Shown one piece after another: positions 1-8,400 of a DNA stretch of 64,000 bases (position 1 is its first letter; each line of letters opens with the position of its first letter). Source of the stretch: Curtobacterium sp. Leaf183 (GTDB lineage: Bacteria > Actinomycetota > Actinomycetes > Actinomycetales > Microbacteriaceae); assembly GCF_001424385.1 (NCBI RefSeq), contig NZ_LMPO01000009.1, positions 19,624 through 83,623 on the forward strand, in the 5' to 3' direction. A program made the translations under genes and the position numbers. The notes under the pieces were generated by a model. The model did not search any database. It was not told where the DNA came from and saw only the letters and a program-made list of their open reading frames with translations.

Positions 1-1
1 C

Positions 2-742
<741 letters not shown>

Positions 743-743
743 C

Positions 744-1007
744 ATGGCGGGTCTCACCGTGAGTGTCGTCTCGGCGGACCGCGAGGTCTGGACGGGCGAC
801 ACCACCATGGTCGTCGCACGCACGACGGAGGGCCAGATCGGCATCCTCGCGGGACACGAGCCGATGCTCGCGATCCTCGCGCAGGGCCAGGTCCGCATCA
901 CGCGGGCCGATGGCTCCACCGTCGCGGTCGACGCGGAGGACGGCTTCCTCTCCGTCGAGCACGACACGGTCACGATCGTGGCGCGGCAGGCCGCGCTGGC
1001 GTCCTGA
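744..1007 (+). CDS. atpC: F1 ATP synthase epsilon subunit, short form
   Basis: Epsilon subunit of the central stalk. The 87-residue product covers only the N-terminal beta-sandwich domain: SADREVWTGDTTMVVART, the EGQIGILAGHEPMLAIL turn and a final VTIVARQAALAS. The C-terminal pair of helices, which in longer homologues folds up to inhibit ATP hydrolysis, is absent. ATG 744 has an AAGGAG ribosome binding site at 727-732, inside the end of atpD. The stop codon overlaps the proposed CTG start of yaaA. Assignment is secure from position and sequence; the loss of autoinhibition is an inference. Confidence 0.95.
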   Translation: MAGLTVSVVSADREVWTGDTTMVVARTTEGQIGILAGHEPMLAILAQGQVRITRADGSTVAVDAEDGFLSVEHDTVTIVARQAALAS

Positions 1008-1774
1008 CCGGACTGACCGTCCTCCTCCCGCCGTCCGAGACGAAGCGGGAGGGCGGGGACATCGGCACCACCCTCGACCTGGGAGTGCTCTCGTTCCCGG
1101 AACTGTCCGACGAGCGGGCCGCGGTGATCACCGCGGCCCGCTCCGTCAGTTCCGAGGAGTCCACCGCACGGACGGCGTTGAAGCTCGGCCCGAAGTCGAT
1201 CGCGGAACGCCACCGCAACCTGTCGCTGGACACTGCACCGACCCTGCCCGCGATCGAGCGGTACACCGGGGTGCTCTACGACCCGCTCGAGGCGGCCACG
1301 GCCTCGGTGGCGTCCCGTGCGTGGTGGGCGCGGCACGTCGTGGTGCAGTCCGCCATGTTCGGACCGCTCGGTGGGGGCGACCCGATCCCGGCCTACCGCC
1401 TGTCCCACGACTCGCGCCTGGGGTCGCTGCGGCTCGCGTCGCACTGGCCGGCCCCGGCTGCTCGGGCGTTGTCGTCGCGTTCGGACGGCCTCGTCCTCGA
1501 CCTCAGGTCCGAGGGGTACCGCGCGCTCGGTCCGCTCGACGGGGCCGTGCCCCTCCGGGTGGTCAGCGTCGACGGCAGCGGTCGACGCAAGGCGCTGAAC
1601 CACTGGAACAAGACGGCGAAGGGACGGCTCGTCGCCCTGTTGGCGCGCACCGGCGCCGAAGTCAGCGGGATGGATGACCTGCTGGCATGGGCGGCCGCGA
1701 ACGGCGTGGTCATCGACCGCGTCGACGGTGCATGGGAGCTCGTCGCCGAGAGCCTCGCGCCGGCGACGGCCTGA
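1004..1774 (+). CDS. yaaA: YaaA/DUF328 family peroxide-stress protein, probable CTG start
   Basis: Member of the YaaA (DUF328) family, which in E. coli lowers free intracellular iron during peroxide stress; the biochemical role here is unproven. The family N-terminus, normally a start residue followed by LLPPSETK-GG, is encoded at 1022-1054, upstream of the first in-frame GTG at 1085. A GTG start would therefore delete the signature. In-frame candidates are CTG 1004, which overlaps the atpC stop as CTGA, and CTG 1013. From 1004 the product has 256 residues, the usual family length. The C-terminal half has NHWNKTAKGRLV, equivalent to the conserved N-K-KG motif. Translational coupling to atpC is likely. 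Confidence 0.85.
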   Translation: MTGLTVLLPPSETKREGGDIGTTLDLGVLSFPELSDERAAVITAARSVSSEESTARTALKLGPKSIAERHRNLSLDTAPTLPAIERYTGVLYDPLEAATASVASRAWWARHVVVQSAMFGPLGGGDPIPAYRLSHDSRLGSLRLASHWPAPAARALSSRSDGLVLDLRSEGYRALGPLDGAVPLRVVSVDGSGRRKALNHWNKTAKGRLVALLARTGAEVSGMDDLLAWAAANGVVIDRVDGAWELVAESLAPATA

Positions 1775-1854
1775 CCGAGTCCTGCACAGCGGGCCCGGAG
1801 CGTCCGGTCGTCCACAGGTCACGCTGCGCGCCATCCTGGAGGCCCGGTTCGCGC

Positions 1855-1860
1855 TTCGAT
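1855..1860 (+). promoter_or_regulatory. possible -10 element, leaderless spacing
   Basis: TTCGAT lies exactly 6 nt before ATG 1867. The same TTCGAT-N6-ATG layout recurs at 18138. It departs from TANNNT at the second base, so this is a weak call. Confidence 0.3.
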
Positions 1861-1866
1861 TGCCCC

Positions 1867-2421
1867 ATGAACCCAGACGCAGTCCGATCAGCCTCCGACC
1901 GGTACGTCCGTCACCCGCGGGAGATCGCCGCTGCGATCACCCTCCCGGCGGCGTGCGCCGCCCTCGTCGCGCCGGGTCCGGCGGCGGTGACGACCGCGAC
2001 CGCAGCCGCGATCACGACCGCCTGCGGTGCCCTCGCCACCCGCATGGCGCTCGTCCGTGAGCTCGCTGACCCCGCGGTGCCCGACGCCCGCGCGGTGCGA
2101 CCGTACGACCCGTTCCACGACGGCACCCCGACGGCTCTCCACGGCGTGGGGCCAACCCCGGACCTCGTCCGGGTCCGCACCGCCGGGGACCGCTGCGTCG
2201 CCGTCTGGCAGGCATGGAAGCGCCAAGGGTCTCCGCGCGACGAACGCATCGGGGTCGCCGGCGCGCTCGCACTGGCGGCGTGGTGCGCGTGGGCGACCGG
2301 CTCCACCGCTCGCGCCGAGGTCCGCGCTCGCTACGCGCTGGAGACGGACCCGCGTGACCCGCTCGCCGGCCTCGTGCTCCGTTCCGTGCTCGCCGGCGCC
2401 GCCCCGGCGTGGCGGGGGTGA
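1867..2421 (+). CDS. short DUF4192-like protein
   Basis: Product of 184 residues, Ala- and Arg-rich, without signal peptide or clear membrane segment. The C-terminal part (ALALAAWCAWATGSTARAEV followed by ARYALETDPRDPLAGLV) resembles the end of DUF4192 proteins, where a short helical repeat reads roughly AAW..GDGA.A..ALDRAL..DP...LA. DUF4192 proteins are usually about twice this length, so this would be a shortened or degenerate member. Function is unknown. ATG 1867 was chosen because upstream in-frame codons read through low-complexity sequence between genes. Confidence 0.6.
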   Translation: MNPDAVRSASDRYVRHPREIAAAITLPAACAALVAPGPAAVTTATAAAITTACGALATRMALVRELADPAVPDARAVRPYDPFHDGTPTALHGVGPTPDLVRVRTAGDRCVAVWQAWKRQGSPRDERIGVAGALALAAWCAWATGSTARAEVRARYALETDPRDPLAGLVLRSVLAGAAPAWRG

Positions 2422-2442
2422 CGCGCGGTGCACGGCATCGTC

Positions 2443-2448
2443 TACGCT
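2443..2448 (+). promoter_or_regulatory. -10 element upstream of the FHA/PP2C genes
   Basis: TACGCT, followed by a leader of about 25 nt that contains the GGGGAAGGGG ribosome binding site of the GTG at 2477. It is a candidate promoter for the FHA and PP2C genes. Confidence 0.45.
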
Positions 2449-2476
2449 CGTCGGGACATCGGGGAAGGGGCACGGC

Positions 2477-3085
2477 GTGCACGACGACGACACCGAGGAC
2501 ACCGTCATCCGGCCCCGGTCGCTCCCGCCGCATGCCCGTGGGCTGTCGGACCCGTTCGGCGACACCGTCATCCGACGTGCTGCGACGTCCGAGCCGCAGC
2601 CCTCGTCGGGGCCGTCCGGCGAACCGGACGCGTCGCCGGTCCTCCCAGCGGTCCCGTCCCACGGCGGATCGACACAGGTCCGCGACCGGGTGCCGTCGAT
2701 CCGGGTGGGGGAGCGACGTCTCCGCCTGGACCGCCCCGTCGTGATCGGCCGTCGGCCGGCGCTCCCACGCATCGTCAGCGGACCGGAGCCCGTCCTCGTG
2801 ACGGTCCCCTCGCCGCTCGGTCAGGTCTCCTCGTCGCACCTGCAGGTCCACGCCGAGGGCGACGTCGCCGTGGTCCAGGACCTCCGCTCGACCAACGGCA
2901 CGGTGGTCAGACCCGCGGGTGCCCCGCCGTACCGGATGCCAGCAGGTGCGTCGATCGTCGCGCTGACGGGTACGGTAGTCGAGATCGGGGATGGCATCGC
3001 CATCGAGATCCTCTCGCCACACCTCCGAGCGACACCGTCTGCGGACGGCTTCCCACCGACCCTCGCATCCCCCCGACGCAGTTGA
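2477..3085 (+). CDS. FHA-domain protein with N-terminal Thr motifs
   Basis: Forkhead-associated protein of 202 residues that should bind phosphothreonine peptides. The FHA fold occupies about residues 85-190: VVIGRRPALPR (Gly-Arg of strand 3), SSSHLQV (Ser-x-x-His) and STNGT (Asn-Gly), all three being phosphate-binding signatures. The acidic N-terminus carries two copies of a DTVIR sequence (about residues 9 and 29) of the kind phosphorylated in GarA/OdhI-type regulators. GTG 2477 is preceded by GGGGAAGGGG. It lies next to a PP2C phosphatase and a Ser/Thr kinase, which suggests it is a reader or substrate in the same phospho-relay. The start fits the -10 TACGCT at 2443. Confidence 0.85.
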   Translation: MHDDDTEDTVIRPRSLPPHARGLSDPFGDTVIRRAATSEPQPSSGPSGEPDASPVLPAVPSHGGSTQVRDRVPSIRVGERRLRLDRPVVIGRRPALPRIVSGPEPVLVTVPSPLGQVSSSHLQVHAEGDVAVVQDLRSTNGTVVRPAGAPPYRMPAGASIVALTGTVVEIGDGIAIEILSPHLRATPSADGFPPTLASPRRS

Positions 3086-3123
3086 CCGGCACGCCCCGAA
3101 CCCCCAGAGAGCGATCCTGACAC

Positions 3124-3945
3124 GTGACCGAACTCGGCCGAGCCGCCGCCGCACACGCCATCGACGTCCCCGGAGCAGGCGGTGCCATGCTCACGCTGTC
3201 GTGGGGTGCCGCGACCGACATCGGCCGCCGTCGGGACCACAACGAGGACAGCTACATCGTCGAGGCGCCGTTCTTCGTCGTCGCGGACGGCATGGGCGGC
3301 CACCTCGCCGGCGACCGCGCCAGTGACGCGGTCGTCCGTCGGCTCGGAGACGCGGTCGACGGTCCCTTCGGGTCGCGCCAGTCCATCCAGCACGCGCTCC
3401 TGTTGGCGACGGCGGACATCGAGCGCGCAGCCGGTGGCAACGCGATCGGCGCGGGCACGACCGTCACGGGGCTGGCCCTGGTGGCGACCGAGGGGCAGCC
3501 TGCCGCGCTCGTGTTCAACGTGGGGGACTCCCGCACCTACCGCATCGAGAACGGCGCCCTCCGCCGGATCACCGTCGACCACTCGGTCGTCCAGGAGATG
3601 GTCGACGCCGGTGTCCTGCGTGCCGAGGACGCCGAGGCGCACCCTGACAGCAACGTGATCACCCGGGCCGTGGGCTTCGGCGAGCCGCCGGAGCCCGATT
3701 GGTGGACCCTGCCGCTCCGCACCGGCGACCGCTACATCATCTGCTCGGACGGGCTCACCAAGGAGATCGGTGACGCCGGGATCAGCCGGATCGCCGCCAA
3801 GGTCACCGATCCGCAGGAACTCGCCGAACGCCTCGTCGGCGACGCACTCGTCGCGGGTGGCCGCGACAACGTCACCGTGGTCGTCCTGCAGGTCGAGGGT
3901 GCACCCGACGACACCGACCTCGAGGACACGCTTCCTCGACACTGA
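3124..3945 (+). CDS. PP2C-family Ser/Thr phosphatase
   Basis: Metal-dependent protein phosphatase of 273 residues. All the PP2C motifs are visible: RRDHNEDSY (about residue 37), VADGMGGH, GDSRTY (about 135), CSDGLT (about 206) and GGRDNVTVVV (about 246), so both metal-binding aspartates and the C-terminal Asp-Asn are intact. No transmembrane segment, so it should act in the cytoplasm, presumably reversing the kinase encoded next to it. GTG 3124 gives the longest plausible product. ATG 3187, just before LTLSWGAATDIG, is an alternative start that would keep every motif. Confidence 0.9.
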   Translation: MTELGRAAAAHAIDVPGAGGAMLTLSWGAATDIGRRRDHNEDSYIVEAPFFVVADGMGGHLAGDRASDAVVRRLGDAVDGPFGSRQSIQHALLLATADIERAAGGNAIGAGTTVTGLALVATEGQPAALVFNVGDSRTYRIENGALRRITVDHSVVQEMVDAGVLRAEDAEAHPDSNVITRAVGFGEPPEPDWWTLPLRTGDRYIICSDGLTKEIGDAGISRIAAKVTDPQELAERLVGDALVAGGRDNVTVVVLQVEGAPDDTDLEDTLPRH

Positions 3946-3950
3946 CCAGG

Positions 3951-3978
3951 GCCCCCGAACTGGGGGACCGCGGGGGCG
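3951..3978 (+). terminator. possible weak terminator hairpin
   Basis: GCCCCC at 3951-3956 can pair with GGGGG at 3962-3966 or with GGGGGC at 3973-3978, just after the PP2C stop. There is no T tract. It may separate the FHA/PP2C transcript from the kinase operon. Confidence 0.3.
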
Positions 3979-4020
3979 TTGCCTGCGTGTGCGCACGGAG
4001 TCGCGCCGAGTGCGGCTCCG

Positions 4021-4026
4021 TAGACT
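4021..4026 (+). promoter_or_regulatory. -10 element of the kinase operon
   Basis: TAGACT, 50 nt upstream of ATG 4077, with a strong GGGGAGGAAG ribosome binding site at 4061-4070 in the leader. It is the likely promoter of the kinase-to-zinc-ribbon FHA operon. Confidence 0.5.
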
Positions 4027-4076
4027 GGGATGCCGCGACGAACGACTGGCCATGCCGGCCGGGGAGGAAGGGCACC

Positions 4077-5489
4077 ATGGCGCGACGCCTGCCGTCCACG
4101 CCTCCGGTCATCGCCGGCTTCAGCCCCGTCCACGTGCTCGGTTCCGGTGGCTTCGCCGACGTCTTCCTCTACGAACAGGACATGCCGCGGCGTCAGGTCG
4201 CGGTGAAGGTCCTGCTCGACGAGGTCGTCGACGACCGCGTGCGGCAGATGTTCCAGGCCGAGGCGAACCTGATGGCGCGGCTCAGCACGCATCCGTCGAT
4301 CCTCACGGTGTTCCAGGCCAGCGTCGCGTCGGACGGCCGACCGTACCTGGTCATGGAGCTCTGCTCGTCCTCCCTCAGCGAGCGGTACCGTCGTGCGCCC
4401 GTGCCCGTGTCCGAGGTGCTGTCAATCGGCATCCGCATCGGGTCGGCGCTCGAGACGGCGCACCGCGAGGGTGTGCTGCACCGGGACGTCAAGCCCTCGA
4501 ACATCCTGCTCACGGCGTACGGCAACCCGGTGCTGTCCGACTTCGGCATCGCGGCCACCATCGGCGGCGCGGACCCCGACGAGCCCATCGGCATGTCGAT
4601 CCCGTGGTCGGCGCCCGAGGTCCTGATCGACGAGTCCCGCGGTTCGGTCCAGTCCGAGGTGTACTCGCTCGCCGCCACCGTCTTCTCGCTCGTCGCCGGC
4701 CGCAGTCCCTTCGAGGTGCCCGGCGGCAAGAACGGCGCATCCGACCTGATGGGCCGGATCGACCGGGGTGGCGTGAAGCCCACCGGACGGACCGACGTCC
4801 CGCCGTCGCTGGAGCGGCTGCTCGCGACGGCGATGTCGCGCCGCGTCCAGCAGCGACCGGCCACGGTCATGGAACTGGTGCGCGGGTTCCAGCAGGTGCA
4901 GGCCGAGCTCGGCCTGCCGCAGACACCGGCCGACGTCGCGGTTGAGGCCTGGGCCGTCGCGATGCCCTCGCCCGACGGTGACCGCACGATGGTGCGCGAC
5001 CTGCAGCCACCGTCGCGGGTCGGACGTCGGCGCCGCGCACGGCGTCCCGTCCAGGGCGGGGTCGCGGCCACGGGGTCCCGCAGCGTCGGCACCGTGCACC
5101 GGACCGGCTCGATGACACAGAACCGGCGCCGCTCCCGACGCACCGTCGTGTGGGTGTCCAGCGTCGCGGCCGTCGTGGTGGCCGCCCTCGCGGTGACGAC
5201 GGTCCTCGCGGTGTCCCGGTCGGGCACCGGCGCGATCCCGACGGTCTCCGACGTGCGTGCGTCCTCGTCGACCGGGTCGATCACCTTCCGCTGGTCCGAC
5301 CCCGGGCTCGAGTCGGGCGACACGTACGTCATCTCGTCGAACGGCGCTTCCAGTCAGCAGTCGGGCACGACCTTCGTCGTGTCCGGAGCCGCCGGCGACG
5401 AGGAGTGCATCTCCGTCGCCGTCAACCGTGACGGCAAGACCGGGGCCGCGAGTGCACAGCGCTGCGCGACCGTCGGGAGCGGCTCGTGA
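4077..5489 (+). CDS. membrane-bound Ser/Thr protein kinase with FN3-like ectodomain
   Basis: Eukaryotic-type protein kinase of 470 residues. Catalytic domain about 14-290: glycine loop LGSGGFADVF (21-30), ATP-anchoring Lys44 in VAVKVL, catalytic Asp137 in HRDVKPSN, DFG at 155-157 and APE at 179-181, so it should be active. A basic juxtamembrane stretch with DRTMVRD leads to one membrane helix at about 356-381. The roughly 90-residue outer part looks like a single fibronectin-III-type fold (ITFRWSDPGLESGDTYV), not the PASTA repeats of PknB. ATG 4077 has an ideal Shine-Dalgarno; an in-frame GTG at 3987 would add sequence unlike a kinase. The stop overlaps the next start by 4 bp. Confidence 0.93.
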   Translation: MARRLPSTPPVIAGFSPVHVLGSGGFADVFLYEQDMPRRQVAVKVLLDEVVDDRVRQMFQAEANLMARLSTHPSILTVFQASVASDGRPYLVMELCSSSLSERYRRAPVPVSEVLSIGIRIGSALETAHREGVLHRDVKPSNILLTAYGNPVLSDFGIAATIGGADPDEPIGMSIPWSAPEVLIDESRGSVQSEVYSLAATVFSLVAGRSPFEVPGGKNGASDLMGRIDRGGVKPTGRTDVPPSLERLLATAMSRRVQQRPATVMELVRGFQQVQAELGLPQTPADVAVEAWAVAMPSPDGDRTMVRDLQPPSRVGRRRRARRPVQGGVAATGSRSVGTVHRTGSMTQNRRRSRRTVVWVSSVAAVVVAALAVTTVLAVSRSGTGAIPTVSDVRASSSTGSITFRWSDPGLESGDTYVISSNGASSQQSGTTFVVSGAAGDEECISVAVNRDGKTGAASAQRCATVGSGS

Positions 5490-8400
5490 TCAGGCGGCTG
5501 ATCGCGCGGCACCGGTCCGCCGCCGTGACCGTCGGCGCGTCGGTGGTCGTCGCGGCCCTGGTCGCGGGTGCCGCCGTCGTGTCGAGCGGCTACCACACCC
5601 AGCGCATCGACCTCGGCGACGGCACCGTGTGGGTGCCGTCGGCGCAGTACGGAGCCGTGGGACGCGCGAACACCCAGGTCCTGCAGCTCAACACCGCGGT
5701 CGAGGCATCGACGGACTCCCTCTCGGTGCTCCAGCGCGGCTCGGTGGTCTACAGCGTCGACGAGACCAAGGGCACCGTCGCCAAGGTCGACGTGGCGGAC
5801 GCGACCGTGGGTGACGCCGTCACCCTGCCGTCCGGGTCCCCGCAGGTCTTCCTCGCCGGCAGCACCGCGGTCATCGGCAACCAGGACACCGGCGAGCTCT
5901 GGTCGACGCCGGCCAACCGCCTCGACGAGTTCGACGCGTCGACCAAGGCCGACCTGACCCTCGGCGCCGACGCCGTGTTCGACGCCTCGGACGACCACGT
6001 CGCCGTCTACTCGCCCCGCACGGGCACGGCGTCCCTGGTCCAGCTCGGGACGACGCTGTCGGTCGCGCAGAAGTGGTCGGTGCGCATGGACCGGACCGAC
6101 GACTTCCAGGTGGCGAGTGTCGGGACCCACGTGGCAGTCCTCGACCGAACCAACGGCAGGCTCTCGATCGACGGCAGCACCGTCGACCTCGGGGACCGCG
6201 TGGGGGCGTCGCCAGCACTCCAGCGCTCCGCTGCCACCGGCGACGCGGTGGTCGTCGCGGGCGCGGCCGGAACCGTGCGCGTGACCCCCTCGGGGTCGGT
6301 GACCTCGACCGCGCTGGCCGTGTCCGGTCGCGCCGCTCGACCGTACGTCACCGGGTCCTGCACCTACGCCGCGTGGAGCGGCGGACAGGCCGTCGACACG
6401 TGTGACGGCCGTGCCGTGCAGCAGCTCGACCGTGTGCCGGGGGACGCTGCGCTGGCGATCGTGCACAACGGGGACACGGTCGTCGCGAACGACCCCGCCA
6501 CGGGCCGGTCGTGGGCGATCGCCCGCAGCGGCCAGCTCATCGACAACTGGTCCGACCTGGTCAAGCGGGACGACGACCAGCAGCAGGAACAGGTGTCCGA
6601 CGACGACCCGCAGGTCGAGAAGGACCAGAAGCCGCCGGTGGCGGTCGACGACGACCTGGGCGCGCGTCCCGGACGCACCACGAGCCTCCCGGTCCTGCTC
6701 AACGACTACGACCCCAACGGTGACCCGATCGTCATCACCGAGGTCGGTGACGTGGACAGCGCCGACGGCTCGGTCGCGATCGTCGACGACGGACAGCGAC
6801 TCCAGATCAGCCTCGCCGAGGGTGCCAGCGGCACCGTCGTGTTCCCCTACACGATCACCGACGGCAACGGTGGCTCCGCCAGCGCGACCGTCCGCGTGTC
6901 GGTGCGTCCCGCGTCGCAGAACGACGCACCGCGTCAGGTCCGGGACACCAGCGCTGACGTGGTGCGCAACGGGCACGTCTCCAGCAACGTCCTCGGCGAC
7001 TGGGTCGACCCGGACGGCGATCCGGTCTACCTCAAGTCCGCCTCGGCCTCCGACGGCGACCAGGTCTCCACGACGCCCGACGGACTGCTCGACTTCCGGA
7101 ACACCAGCGGTCGCACCGGCGACCGCAGCGTGCAGGTCGTCGTCAGTGACGGCCGCGCGGACGGTCGTGGCTCGGTGACCGTGCACGTCGCCGCGCAGGG
7201 GAGCGTGCCGCTGCGGGCGGACGCCTTCGCGGTGCAGGGCTACGCCGGCAGGACCTTCTCCGTCGACCCCCTCGAGCACGTCCGGGGCGGGAACGGCACG
7301 GTCACGCTGACCAGTGTCTCCTCGGCCACCGGCGTGACGATCACGCCGAGCTACGACGCGGGCACGTTCCGCGTCGACAGCTCCGCCCTGGGGGACCACC
7401 AGCTCGAGTACACCGTGACGGACGGCACCAAGACGGCCAGCGGTGTCGTGCGCATCACGGTCCTGCGCCCGCCCGACGCCTCGACGGCTCCGATCACCAC
7501 CCCGAAGACCGTGTTCGTCACGACACTGTCGACGAAGGACACCGACGTCACCGCGACGGACATCGACCCGGCCGGCGGTGTGCTGCTCGTGACCGCGCTC
7601 GGCGGACCCGACCGTGGCTCCGGGGTGCAGGCGAGCATCCTCGACCAGCACACCGTGCGCACCACGCTGACCGCGCCGCTCGACGGCCCCGTGACGTTCA
7701 GCTACACCGAGACGAACGGGCTCGCGTCCTCGACGGGGACCATCACCGTCGTCGAGATCCCGAAGCCCGACCGGATCCAGCCGCCGGTCGCACAGCCGGA
7801 CTCCGCCACGGTCCGTGTCGGTGACGTGGCCGACATCGACGTGCTCGCGAACGACACGCAGCCCGAGGGCGAACCGCTCACGCTCGAGCCGGACCTGGTG
7901 CAGAACGTGCCGGGCGACGGCGGCCTGCTCTTCGTCTCCGGTGACCACCTGCGCTACCTCGCCCCGAAGACGCCGGGCAACTACACCGCCGTCTACCGGG
8001 TCGCCGGCCCCGACGGGCAGTCCGCCGACGCTGCCGTGTCGATCTCCGTCCGGGAGGCCGACAGTGCCACGAACAACCCGCCGGTGCCGCAGACCGTGAC
8101 CGCCCGTGTCGTCGCCGGCCAGGCCGTGCGCATCTCGGTGCCGCTCAACGGGATCGACCCCGACGGTGACTCGGTGCAGCTCGTCGGTGTCGCGTCGAAC
8201 CCCGACAAGGGCTCGGTGAGCGACGTCGGGTCGTCCTCGCTCACCTACGACGCCGGTGACTACTCCGCCGGCACCGACGAGTTCACCTACACGGTCGTCG
8301 ATGCCCTCGGCGCCCGGGCCACCGGCACGATCCGGATCGGGATCGCGCCGCGTGCAGAACAAGCGTCGAACCCGATCGCCGAGGCCGACCACGTCACCAT

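Noticed and set aside
3987-4076. Upstream GTG as kinase start
   Set aside because: Would run through the promoter and ribosome binding site; the sequence is unlike any kinase N-terminus.
5354-8392. 1012-residue open frame on the - strand inside the giant repeat protein gene
   Set aside because: Arg/Gly/Asp-rich translation without any family motif; it mirrors the codon bias of the + strand gene and is a high-GC shadow.
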